Of a stretch of 64,000 nt of DNA, positions 51,432-59,319 are shown one piece after another (the first letter of the stretch is position 1; the number at the start of each line of letters is the position of its first letter). Origin of the DNA: Micromonospora sp. C28SCA-DRY-2. GTDB taxonomy: Bacteria; Actinomycetota; Actinomycetes; Mycobacteriales; Micromonosporaceae. The translations under genes and the position numbers were made by a program. The notes below the pieces were generated by a model. It saw only the letters and a list, made by a program, of their open reading frames with translations, made no database searches and was not told the origin of the DNA. Location of the stretch: assembly GCF_030519475.1 (NCBI RefSeq), contig NZ_JAUMKD010000001.1:186001-250000 (forward strand). The letters are read 5' to 3'.

Positions 51432-52523
51432 TCAGCGCCCGAGGACGTCCACCAGGTGCTGCCCCAGGCCGGCGCAGGCCGCCACGTCCAGGCGGTACGT
51501 CACGTAGCGACCACGGCGCGCCGAGATCAGCAGCCCGGCCGCCTTCAGCACTGCGAGGTGCCGGGACACCTCCGGCGCCGTCACCCGCCACAGGTCGGCC
51601 AGCTCGCCGGTCGTGTGCGGGCCTCGGGCGAGCGTGCGGCAGAGACGTAGCCGCAGCGGGTGCGCAAGCGCGGTCAGCCGGGCATCCAGCTCGTCCACCC
51701 GCAACACCGGGCGCGGGTTCCAGCCCGGCGCCGGGTACTGCAGCACGGGCAGCCAGCCGGGCGCGTACACGACGGTCATGTGCGGTGCGCCGTACGCGCT
51801 CGGGATGAGCGTCATCCCGCCGCCGCGACCGTCCGCGGTCTGGTCCTGCAGCTTGTCGATCGTCAGAACGCCGCGCACGGTGTCGACCCCGATCGCGTGC
51901 GAGATCCGGCCGAGGGCGCCGACGCCCTCGCGGGCCAGGTCGAAGCGTCGACGGTCGGCCTCCTCGGCCAGCGCTGGGCGGACGCGTTCCCAGACCGTGC
52001 CGAAGAAGGCGGACTCGCAGGCGAGCAGGAAGCGTCGTACCCGCTCCCGCTCGGCGGCCGGATCGGCGAGCACCCGCTCGGCCCACGCCGCCTGCCGCGG
52101 CCCCCGGGCGCGGGCCGCGGCCAGCGCGCGCTGCCGCACGACCGGGTCACGCAGCGGCGACCACGTTCGCGGCGCCGGTGAGACGGCTCGATGGGCGGCG
52201 AGCGCCGCCGCGACCCAGCGCTCGTCGTCCAGGCGGTCGACGTCGTCCAGCTCCTCGCGCAGGCTCGGCCGCGGGTCGGACGGGAACAGGAAGTCGGCCC
52301 GGCCGGAGTGCCAGAGCAGACCGAACTCCTCCAGGTCCGGAGCCAGCTCTGCGGGAAGGGCGGCCGCCATCCTCGCCACCGCCGCGGCGGTGTCCGGATG
52401 ATGCTGCGGCTCCGCGAGCACGTGCAGCACCGCGCCGAGCTCCGCGAGCGGCGACGGCGTTATCCGGATCCGATCGGCCGGTACGCCGGCGATGTCGATC
52501 GAGGTGACCACGGTACCGATCAT
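51432..52523 (-). CDS. large ArsR-type HTH regulator with N-terminal DUF5937-like domain
   Basis: Protein of 363 aa from the ATG at 52523. An N-terminal domain of about 270 aa (IRITPSPLAELGAVLHVLAE, later GVLTIDKLQDQTADG and MTLIPSAYGAPHMTVVYAPG) precedes a winged HTH (about 290-350: ALAHPLRLRLCRTLARGPHT and TAPEVSRHLAVLKAAGLLIS). It is divergent from an MFS transporter gene, with a dyad in between, so it probably represses that exporter. The effector is unknown. Confidence 0.88.
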   Translation of the reverse strand: MIGTVVTSIDIAGVPADRIRITPSPLAELGAVLHVLAEPQHHPDTAAAVARMAAALPAELAPDLEEFGLLWHSGRADFLFPSDPRPSLREELDDVDRLDDERWVAAALAAHRAVSPAPRTWSPLRDPVVRQRALAAARARGPRQAAWAERVLADPAAERERVRRFLLACESAFFGTVWERVRPALAEEADRRRFDLAREGVGALGRISHAIGVDTVRGVLTIDKLQDQTADGRGGGMTLIPSAYGAPHMTVVYAPGWLPVLQYPAPGWNPRPVLRVDELDARLTALAHPLRLRLCRTLARGPHTTGELADLWRVTAPEVSRHLAVLKAAGLLISARRGRYVTYRLDVAACAGLGQHLVDVLGR

Positions 52524-52548
52524 GGCAGGGGTCCGCGCCCGGGCAGGC

Positions 52549-52571
52549 CGATTGACGCCGTCTGTCAATCG
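52549..52571. promoter_or_regulatory. operator dyad between the ArsR-type and MFS genes
   Basis: CGATTGAC-N7-GTCAATCG has perfect 8-bp arms. A third copy of the half-site, GGATTGACGA, follows at about 52580. It is the likely binding site of the ArsR-type regulator. Confidence 0.65.
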
Positions 52572-52621
52572 ACGGGCCATGGATTGACGACGCTGGCCAA
52601 CCTGGATCCCTTCGTAGTCGT

Positions 52622-53956
52622 GTGGCCGGACGATCGTCAGCCGTGACGACCACCCGAACGACGCTCCGCGAGCTGGTCCGCATCCCGGGCGGCGGCCGCT
52701 ACGCGCTCAGCGCCACAGTCGAGGCAGCGACCTCCGGGATGCTGCGCCCGTTCATCGTGATCTACGCCCTGCTGATCGGGCTCAGCGCGCCGCAGGCCGG
52801 AATGACGCTGACCGTCGGCATGCTGGCCGGCCTCGGCGCCGTCCCGCTCGCCGGATGGTGGGTCGACCGCGGGGCGCGGCGGGCCCCCGCCGTCGCCGCC
52901 CTACTGGTGCGGGCGGTGGGGTCGCTGCTGCTCGCCCTGGTGCCCGGCGTCGCCGGGTTCGCGATCGGTGCGGTGCTCATCGGCGTCGGCACGCAGATCG
53001 CTCCACCGACCAATTCCGCCCTGGTCGCCGCGCTCGCCGGCCCGACCCAGCGTACGGCGGCGCTGGCCGCGGGCCGCTCGCTGCGCAACGCCGGCCTGGG
53101 CGCCGGCGCCCTGCTCGGCACGGTTCTGGTCGCGTCCGGGCCGGCGGTGCTCCGCTGGCTCGCGCTGGCGACGGCGCTCGGGTGCGTGTTCGGCGCGGCG
53201 GTGATCGCCCGGGTGCCGCTGTCCCATCACGGTGCTCCGGCTCCCGCCCCGGCTGCGGCGACAACGGAAGCGCGCGGTGCCGGCCTACGCACCGTCACCG
53301 TCCTGGCCCTGGCCGGCATTCCGTACGCGTTCTACGCCGACATCATCGAGATCGCCCTGCCGCTGCTGCTGGTGCAGGACCTGGAGGCGTCCCTGGCGTG
53401 GCCCTCGGGCATCTTCGTCGCCAACACCGTCATGGTGATTGCGCTGCAGCTGGTCGTGGTAGTGCGCCTGGCGAAGTGGCCACACCGCACCGTGCTGTTC
53501 TGGTCCGGCCTGTTGCTCGCCGCCTCGTACCTCGCCTTCTGGCTCGGCGGGGTGACCGGCGGCGTTCCCGGCATGGTGCTCGTCGCGGTGGTCATCGTGC
53601 CTTTCACGCTGGGTGAAATTCTCTACACCGGCGCCAGCGTGCCGCTGGTGATCGAGTCAGCACCGCCGCACCTGATGGGTCGCGCGCTGGCCCGCTGGCA
53701 GCTCAGCTACGGCCTGGCCCGGGCCGTCGACCCCATCATCATCACCGGCCTGCTCAGCCTGGGCGCGGCGGCGCTGTGGCTGCCGCTGGCCGCCGCGACC
53801 CTGCTGGGCGCGGCGACGGTGCGCCTGGGCACCCGACGGCACCCTCTGCACCGTGCCGGGCAGTCCGGGACGATGCCTACCGGTCGTCCAGACGCCTCGG
53901 CGACTCCCTCGGTTGCTGACTGTCGTGCCCGAACGGCGGCGGTCCCGAGGAGGTAG
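52622..53956 (+). CDS. MFS transporter
   Basis: Protein of 444 aa from GTG at 52622, or from the GTG seven codons later. It has about 12 membrane helices; motif A reads PLAGWWVDRGARRAPAVAA and the second half begins TVLALAGIPYAFYADIIEIA. About 40 C-terminal residues are polar. It resembles macrolide-type and general drug exporters. Divergent from and probably controlled by the ArsR-type regulator. Confidence 0.88.
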   Translation: MAGRSSAVTTTRTTLRELVRIPGGGRYALSATVEAATSGMLRPFIVIYALLIGLSAPQAGMTLTVGMLAGLGAVPLAGWWVDRGARRAPAVAALLVRAVGSLLLALVPGVAGFAIGAVLIGVGTQIAPPTNSALVAALAGPTQRTAALAAGRSLRNAGLGAGALLGTVLVASGPAVLRWLALATALGCVFGAAVIARVPLSHHGAPAPAPAAATTEARGAGLRTVTVLALAGIPYAFYADIIEIALPLLLVQDLEASLAWPSGIFVANTVMVIALQLVVVVRLAKWPHRTVLFWSGLLLAASYLAFWLGGVTGGVPGMVLVAVVIVPFTLGEILYTGASVPLVIESAPPHLMGRALARWQLSYGLARAVDPIIITGLLSLGAAALWLPLAAATLLGAATVRLGTRRHPLHRAGQSGTMPTGRPDASATPSVADCRARTAAVPRR

Positions 53957-53965
53957 GTCAGTTTT

Positions 53966-54157
53966 TTACATGTCGAGCTGGTGCCACGGCTCGGTGGCGT
54001 CCCACCGCGCGACCACGGGCCACCGGTCGGGCTCCACAGCGCGCTCCGCCAGCCAGTAGTACTCCCCCTCGGTCTGGTCGCCGCCCCACTGGATCAGCCC
54101 CGATCCCCTGTCGGGCTCGAACATCTCGTAGGGGACCCACAACCGCGCGGAGGGCTC
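53966..54157 (-). pseudogene. C-terminal relic of an SMI1/KNR4-family protein
   Basis: Directly after the Lrp stop the minus strand reads WVPYEMFEPDRGSGLIQWGG, then EGEYYWLA, DRWPVVARWDATEPWHQLDM and a TAA at 53966. The LIQWG(G)..G.YYWL..PDRWPVV pattern is the second half of SMI1/KNR4 proteins, which are immunity-like proteins. The first half is missing and the frame runs into the 3' end of the Lrp gene, so the gene is truncated. An ATG inside (54131) could give at most a 54-aa peptide. Confidence 0.6.
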
Positions 54158-54614
54158 ACAGGTCGAGTGGTTCGATGATCTGTTTCCGGGCGTGTTGATA
54201 GATCACCGAGCTGCGGAAGCCGACGATCTCGCGGCGTCCGCTGAACTTGTCCATCAGGAAGGCGTGCAGGCTGTCCACGCTGGGCACGGCGACGTGGACG
54301 AGGAAGTCGTCGCCGCCTGCCACGACGAACACCGACAGCACCTCGGGCAGCCCCATCGCGTACTTCTTGAAGCCGTCGATGACGGTACGGCTCAGCGGCC
54401 GGACCTGCACGTGCAGTAGTGCCTGAACGCCACGGTTGAGGGCGGTCAGGCTGATCTCGGCGTGGTATCCGGTGATCACGCCTCGCTCCCTCAGCGCACG
54501 TACGCGCTCGAGGCAGGTCGAGGGCGCGATGCCGACCGCGCGGGCCAGTTCGCGGTTGGTCTGCCGCGCATGTGTCTGCAGATGCCGGATGATCGCCGCA
54601 TCAAGTTCGTTCAC
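54156..54614 (-). CDS. Lrp/AsnC family transcriptional regulator
   Basis: Protein of 152 aa from GTG at 54614. The HTH is DAAIIRHLQTHARQTNRELA then GIAPSTCLERVRALRERGVI, followed by the RAM domain (VQALLHVQVRPLSRTVIDGF, VFVVAGGDDFLVHVAV). Divergent from the valine/leucine dehydrogenase gene, 109 bp apart, an arrangement well known for branched-chain amino acid catabolism. Its effector is probably a branched-chain amino acid. Confidence 0.92.
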   Translation of the reverse strand: MNELDAAIIRHLQTHARQTNRELARAVGIAPSTCLERVRALRERGVITGYHAEISLTALNRGVQALLHVQVRPLSRTVIDGFKKYAMGLPEVLSVFVVAGGDDFLVHVAVPSVDSLHAFLMDKFSGRREIVGFRSSVIYQHARKQIIEPLDL

Positions 54615-54723
54615 GACCGAGATCTTGCCATCTTTTCCGAATGACGTTCGGTGGGAGCCAGTTGGTGCCGGCCATGTGCCTACTGTCGGTCCCGTTCTGA
54701 CGAGCAGGCGAGGGGAAGCCATC

Positions 54724-55788
54724 ATGATCGCGACCGACATCGACATCGACATCGAGTCCATGCACGAACACGTCGTCGTCAGGCGGGGCGCACGATCCGG
54801 TCTGCCGATCGTCGTCGCGGTGCACTCCACCGCGCTCGGCCAGGCCATCGGTGGATGCCGGCTGGCGAACTACCCACACTGGCGCGACGGCCTGGACGAC
54901 GCGCTGCGGCTCTCGGCCGCGATGTCGGACAAGTGCGCGTTGGCCGGGCTGCCCAACGGTGGCGGTAAGACCGTCGTCGCACTGCCCCCCGGCGTGACGC
55001 CCGACGGCGCCACCCGTCGGGCGGTGCTGCACGACGTGGGCGACGTCATCGCCGGCCTGGGCGGCACGTACGCGACCGGCCCGGACGTGGGTACCGGCCC
55101 GGACGACATGGCCACGATCGCCGAGCGGACGCCGTACGCGTTCTGCCGACCGGTTGGCGCCGGTGGCAGCGGCGACTCCTCCGAGCACACCGCCGTCGGG
55201 GTCCTCGCCGCCCTGCACGCGCTGTGCGCCGAGCGGTTCGGATCGTCCGACCTGTCCACGCGCAGCTTCGCCGTGCTCGGCCTCGGCCGCGTCGGCGGCC
55301 ACGTGCTGCGGATGCTCGCCGACGCCCGCGCGACGCTGGTAGCAAGCGACGTCGACGACAGCCGACGTGCGCTCGCCGGCGCCGCCGGCGCGGCCTGGGC
55401 CAGCCCGCAGGACTGCCTGACCGCCGACGTGGACGTGCTCGTCCCGGCCGCCCTCGGCGGCCTGCTCACCCCGCACACGGTGCCGAAACTGCGCTGCGCC
55501 GCGATCGCCGGACCGGCCAACAACCAACTCGACGCCCCGGCCACCGCTGACCTGCTGCACCAGCGTGGCATCCTCTGGGCCCCGGACATCGTCGTGAGCG
55601 CCGGCGGCATCATCCACGCCACCGCCGTCGAACTCCATCACGAGACCTCGACGCAGGCCACCGTCCGGGTCCACGGCATCGCCGACACCCTCACCGACAT
55701 CCTGCGCACCGCCCGCGCCGCCGGCTCGACCCCGGCCGAGGCCGCCCGCTCCCACGCCCGCCGACGCATCTGTGGTGCCCACCGCTGA
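54724..55788 (+). CDS. vdh: Glu/Leu/Phe/Val dehydrogenase, probably valine dehydrogenase
   Basis: Protein of 354 aa with GAGGGGAAG before the ATG. The catalytic lysines lie in LSAAMSDKCALAGLPNGGGK, the conserved Asp in YATGPDVGTGPDDM, and the Rossmann motif is AVLGLGRVGGHVLRML. It oxidatively deaminates a branched-chain amino acid (Val, Leu or Ile) to the keto acid with NAD+, feeding catabolism and the supply of polyketide or branched fatty acid starters. The divergent Lrp gene supports this. Exact amino acid preference cannot be read from sequence. Confidence 0.88.
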   Translation: MIATDIDIDIESMHEHVVVRRGARSGLPIVVAVHSTALGQAIGGCRLANYPHWRDGLDDALRLSAAMSDKCALAGLPNGGGKTVVALPPGVTPDGATRRAVLHDVGDVIAGLGGTYATGPDVGTGPDDMATIAERTPYAFCRPVGAGGSGDSSEHTAVGVLAALHALCAERFGSSDLSTRSFAVLGLGRVGGHVLRMLADARATLVASDVDDSRRALAGAAGAAWASPQDCLTADVDVLVPAALGGLLTPHTVPKLRCAAIAGPANNQLDAPATADLLHQRGILWAPDIVVSAGGIIHATAVELHHETSTQATVRVHGIADTLTDILRTARAAGSTPAEAARSHARRRICGAHR

Positions 55789-55824
55789 TCCCTGTCACCA
55801 CCATCGCCCCTGGAGCATCGCCAC

Positions 55825-56808
55825 ATGACCCCGGCAACCAAGCTCGTGATCGTCGTCCGTGCCGACCTGCAGGCCGCATGGGCGGCCAACGCGGCGGCAG
55901 TGCTCGCGTTGAGCCTCGGCGGCCGGCTGCCCCATCCACCGGCGGCCGACGCCACGGACGGCTCCGGCGAGCCGCACGCAGGTCTGAACCGCCATCCGGT
56001 GCCCATCCTGAGCGCCACCGCCGACCAGCTTCGCGACCTGCATCGAACGATGCGCGCCGACGGCGATCTGATCACCGTGGGCTTCAACGAGGTCGCCCGA
56101 CGGGCCCGCACGTACGACGACTACGTGGCCGCGCTCGCCGCGACACCCGCGGACGAGATCCACTACGTCGCCGTCGCGGCGTACGGCCCACGCAACCGAA
56201 TCACCGCCCTGACGAAGCGATTCCCCCTCTACGGCGCCGACGCGCCGGTCACCGCAGAGCCGGACGTCACCCGCAGGAGAGCCGGGTTGTTCCCCGCCGC
56301 CGATGACCGCCGGTTCCGCACACCCGCCACCGGCAGTGAACGGCAGCTGCTGCACGACATGCTGCGAGCCCAGCGCAATACGCTGAAGTTGAAGTGCTCG
56401 AACGTCGAGGATCAGCTGGCTCGCCGAGCGGTGCCACCGTCGACGCTGTCGCTGCTGGGTTTGATCCGGCACCTCGCCGACGTGGAACGCCGCTGGTTCC
56501 GCCAGGTCCTGGCCGGGCAACACGCACCCCCACTGTTCTCGTCCCCGACCAACCCCGACGGCGACTTCGACGACGCCGTACCCGATCCTGCCGTCGTCGC
56601 CGCGGCCCGCCGAGCCTGGCACGACGAGATCGCATTCGCCGACACCTTCATCGCCACCGCCGACAGTCTCGACGTCGAGGGCCACGACAGCTGGCGCGGC
56701 ACCGTCTCGCTGCGCTGGGTCCTCGTCCACATGATTGAGGAGTACGCCCGCCACAACGGACACGCCGACCTGCTCCGCGAACGCATCGACGGAACGATCG
56801 GCATGTGA
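55825..56808 (+). CDS. DUF2000-DinB fusion protein
   Basis: Protein of 327 aa with two parts. Residues about 1-145 match DUF2000 (TKLVIVVRADLQAAWAANAA, RTYDDYVAALAATPADEIHY, VAAYGPRNRITALTKRFPLY). Residues about 170-325 match a DinB/DUF664 four-helix bundle (MLRAQRNTLKLKCSNVEDQL, SLLGLIRHLADVERRWFRQV, VLVHMIEEYARHNGHADLLR) with metal-type histidines in RHLADVE and RHNGHADLLRE. DinB enzymes include thiol-dependent transferases and mycothiol S-transferases, so a role in mycothiol chemistry is possible. Joining with DUF2000 is unusual. It begins 36 bp after vdh, perhaps in one operon. Confidence 0.85.
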   Translation: MTPATKLVIVVRADLQAAWAANAAAVLALSLGGRLPHPPAADATDGSGEPHAGLNRHPVPILSATADQLRDLHRTMRADGDLITVGFNEVARRARTYDDYVAALAATPADEIHYVAVAAYGPRNRITALTKRFPLYGADAPVTAEPDVTRRRAGLFPAADDRRFRTPATGSERQLLHDMLRAQRNTLKLKCSNVEDQLARRAVPPSTLSLLGLIRHLADVERRWFRQVLAGQHAPPLFSSPTNPDGDFDDAVPDPAVVAAARRAWHDEIAFADTFIATADSLDVEGHDSWRGTVSLRWVLVHMIEEYARHNGHADLLRERIDGTIGM

Positions 56809-56815
56809 CCTTCCG

Positions 56816-57103
56816 TCATGACCAGGCGCGCTGTTCCTCGGCACGAGCGTGCGACAGAGCCGGTCGCGTGACGGCAACGGCCGACCCCTCCGAGCTCGCC
56901 GACCAGGTGGCGGCTGGGACGCGTACGTTCGCGACGAGCTGGCGTACGACCTCGGGGGCACCGGTGATGGCGGCGCCGGCCGCTACGAGTCCGGCCAGGT
57001 CGTCGTCGCCGAAGGCGGCGAGGAGGGCATCGGTCGTGGTTGCCAGGACGGCGTCCGGCTCCTCGGGCGGCTGGTGGGCCACCTCGGGATCGCCCGCCCG
57101 CAC
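56816..57103 (-). CDS. doubtful small ORF, possibly a degraded repeat protein
   Basis: A 95-aa frame with ordinary-looking middle sequence (VLATTTDALLAAFGDDDLAG, APEVVRQLVANVRVPAATW) that weakly recalls leucine-rich-repeat-variant units (PEVVRxLVANxxVPAAT). The tail is arginine-rich noise and there is no clear ribosome site. It may be the remnant of a repeat protein or chance. I do not assign a function. Confidence 0.25.
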   Translation of the reverse strand: MRAGDPEVAHQPPEEPDAVLATTTDALLAAFGDDDLAGLVAAGAAITGAPEVVRQLVANVRVPAATWSASSEGSAVAVTRPALSHARAEEQRAWS

Positions 57104-57113
57104 CTGCCCCCGG

Positions 57114-57180
57114 TGGCGAACGCCACGGGAAGGCAGCCATGAGCAGCCGTCTCCGGTCCACCCGCGCCAACCCGTCCCGC
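57114..57180 (+). pseudogene. 5' relic duplicating the start of the DUF998 gene
   Basis: The sequence around the ATG at 57139 (GGAAGGCAGCCATGAGCAGC, then CGCGCCAACCCGTCCCGCG) closely matches the ribosome site and first codons of the DUF998 gene at 59301-59376, with about 12-15 bp missing in the middle. The encoded MSSRL...TRANPSR parallels MSTRL...TARANPSR. Similarity ends where the MarR gene begins, so this is a truncated copy left by duplication or recombination. Confidence 0.6.
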
Positions 57181-57206
57181 GCCGCGCCCGAGCGCGACCG
57201 TTGGCC

Positions 57207-57926
57207 CTATCGGACGTCCGGCCGGGGGCGCCCGCTCCAGCGTTCAGCGGCCCGGGTCATGTCGTTCATGATGTGTTCGAGGAACTGGCTGGCGCCGTGG
57301 AGGCGGCCGCCGGCGGGGGTGCCGGGCCCGAGGATCGCGGCGGCCCGGCGGGTGGCCGCGGCGAGCAGCAGGTTCATCCGGACGCTGGCCATCCAGGCCC
57401 GGATCCACACGTCGTCGTCGATCACGTAGTGGTCGCGGCGCTGCCGCGGGTGGCGATCGCGCCGCAGCAGGCCCTGTCGTTCGAGGTCGGCGACGGCCTT
57501 GGAGATCGAGGCCGGGCTGACCCGCAGCCGGGCGGTCAGTTCGACGGCGGTGAGCCGGCCCGCGTCGGTCGTGAAGAGCTCGGTGAGGACCCGGGCGGCC
57601 ATCGGCGGCAGTCCGGTGTGGGCGATCATGGCGGTGAGCTCGTCCCGGACGCCGCGGACGGCCTGCGGGTCGCGTCCGTCGGTGGAGGCGGGGCCGGGCG
57701 GGACGGCGGCCGCCCCGGGCGCGGGCCGGCGCCGGGCACGCACGGCGGTGGCCCGCTGGGCCAGTTCGGATCGGTAGCGGCGGGGGCCGCCGTTACGGTT
57801 CACCTCGCGGCTGATCGTGGACGTGGGCCGGTGCAGGTGCCGGGCGATCTCCGCGTAGGGAGTGCCCTCGGCGAGCCGGGCGGCGATGTACTGCCGGTCC
57901 TCGCGGGTGAGTCTACCTGCGGGCAT
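57207..57926 (-). CDS. MarR-type regulator with N-terminal IS30-like HTH
   Basis: Protein of 239 aa. Residues about 5-50 match the HTH_38 domain of IS30-type transposases (LTREDRQYIAARLAEGTPYA, HLHRPTSTISREVNRNGG). After a disordered Arg/Pro linker comes a MarR/GbsR-like winged HTH (about 95-200: MIAHTGLPPMAARVLTELFT, RVSPASISKAVADLERQGLL, YVIDDDVWIRAWMA). It has two DNA-reading modules in one chain. It is divergent from the serine hydrolase/DUF998/ABC operon and has several TTGCGTT motifs between, which are its probable sites. Confidence 0.88.
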   Translation of the reverse strand: MPAGRLTREDRQYIAARLAEGTPYAEIARHLHRPTSTISREVNRNGGPRRYRSELAQRATAVRARRRPAPGAAAVPPGPASTDGRDPQAVRGVRDELTAMIAHTGLPPMAARVLTELFTTDAGRLTAVELTARLRVSPASISKAVADLERQGLLRRDRHPRQRRDHYVIDDDVWIRAWMASVRMNLLLAAATRRAAAILGPGTPAGGRLHGASQFLEHIMNDMTRAAERWSGRPRPDVR

Positions 57927-57951
57927 GGGGATGATCTCCTTCCCGGCGTTG

Positions 57952-58103
57952 TTGCGTTCGGTGCCAGCTCAGTGCAACGCCGGATGTCCGTCATTGCGTT
58001 CGACGGCGGTGCCAGCGCAACGACGAACACCGTGTTCACCTGCTAAGACGGCTTCCGTGCAGGGCCTTCGATATTGATGTCACCTTGAACGCAACGTAGC
58101 GTT
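57952..58103. promoter_or_regulatory. cluster of TTGCGTT/AACGCAA half-sites
   Basis: Five copies of one motif lie between the MarR and serine hydrolase genes: TTGCGTT at 57952, GCAACGC at 57974, TTGCGTT at 57994, GCGCAACG at 58015, and AACGC-N6-GCGTT at 58088-58103. The first four form two inverted pairs 42 bp apart. They are the likely operators of the divergent regulator. Confidence 0.6.
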
Positions 58104-58142
58104 TTCCTTGCTCCGAAACAATCTGGACGGGGAGGAATTCAC

Positions 58143-59261
58143 ATGGGAACCCACGTGGCCGCGCTGGACCTCACTCCCGCGGCGCCGGGGGCCCACGCCC
58201 CCCTGCAGGACGCCCTCGAACGCGCCGTGAACAACGCCGGCGCCCCCGGCATCGTCGCGGAGGTCATTCACGGCCGCTCCCACTGGTCCGGGTCCGCGGG
58301 CCTGTCCGACACCGCCACCGGGCAGGCCCGGACGTCGGACGAGCAGTTCCGCATCGGCAGCGCCACCAAGGCATTCACCGCCACCGTGGTGCTGCAACTC
58401 GCCGCCGAGCGCCGGATCGGTCTCGACGACACGGTCGAGCGGTGGCTGCCCGGCCTGGTGCAGGGCAACGGCTACGACGGCCGGGCCGTCACGATCCGGC
58501 AGTTGCTGAACCAGACCAGCGGCATCTTCGCGTACACCAACGCCCCCGAATTCTTCGTCAACGGCATCGGCGCGAACTGGTACGAGCACCGCCACGACCG
58601 GTACACCCCGGAGCAACTGGTGAAGGTGGCGCTGGCGCACCCCCCGTACGCGGCCCCCGGCGAGCGGTTCGGCTACTCCAACACCAACTTCCTCCTCGCC
58701 GCGATGATCGTCGAGAAGGTGACCGGGCGGACGTTCGCCCAAGAGATCGACCGGCGCATCGTCCGCCCGCTCGACCTGACCGGCACGTACCTGCCCGCCA
58801 CCGGTGACGCCGGCATCCGCGGCCCGCACCCGGTGCACTACTCGACACTGTTCTCCGCCGACCCGAACCCGCGGATCCACGACGCGACCGAGATGGACCA
58901 GTCGTACGCATGGTCGGCCGGCGGGCTCGTCTCCACCACCGGCGACCTCACCCGCTTCTTCGGCGCCCTGTTCGGCGGACGGCTGCTGCCCGCCGAGCAG
59001 ATGTCCGAGATGCTCACCACCGTCGACACCGACGGCTCCGGCTGGATCCCGGCAACCCGGTACGGGCTCGGCGTCTTCGCCCAGACGTTGGGCTGCGGTG
59101 TCACCGTCTGGGGCAACGGCGGGGCGACGTACGGCTCCTGGTCGTACACGATGGGCACCCGCGACGGCCGCCACGTGCTCGCCATCCACGTCAACGGCGA
59201 CTGGTCGGGCCTGCCCGTCTTCGACGACGTGCTGAACGCGGAGTTCTGCCCGGAACAGTGA
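58143..59261 (+). CDS. serine hydrolase, class C beta-lactamase/D-Ala-D-Ala carboxypeptidase family
   Basis: Protein of 372 aa with GGAGG before the ATG. The catalytic SxxK is in FRIGSATKAFTATVV, the YxN motif in ERFGYSNTNFLLAA, and the third-motif region is in GVTVWGNGGATYGSW, where HxG or KTG is replaced by GNGG, so activity may be that of an esterase or amidase. No signal peptide is evident, which is unusual for a penicillin-recognising enzyme. First of four genes (58143-63391), probably one operon. Confidence 0.85.
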   Translation: MGTHVAALDLTPAAPGAHAPLQDALERAVNNAGAPGIVAEVIHGRSHWSGSAGLSDTATGQARTSDEQFRIGSATKAFTATVVLQLAAERRIGLDDTVERWLPGLVQGNGYDGRAVTIRQLLNQTSGIFAYTNAPEFFVNGIGANWYEHRHDRYTPEQLVKVALAHPPYAAPGERFGYSNTNFLLAAMIVEKVTGRTFAQEIDRRIVRPLDLTGTYLPATGDAGIRGPHPVHYSTLFSADPNPRIHDATEMDQSYAWSAGGLVSTTGDLTRFFGALFGGRLLPAEQMSEMLTTVDTDGSGWIPATRYGLGVFAQTLGCGVTVWGNGGATYGSWSYTMGTRDGRHVLAIHVNGDWSGLPVFDDVLNAEFCPEQ

Positions 59262-59319
59262 GACAGGGCGGGCCGGCCCCGCCACCGCCTCGGCAAGCGA
59301 ACGCCCCAGGAAGGAAGCC

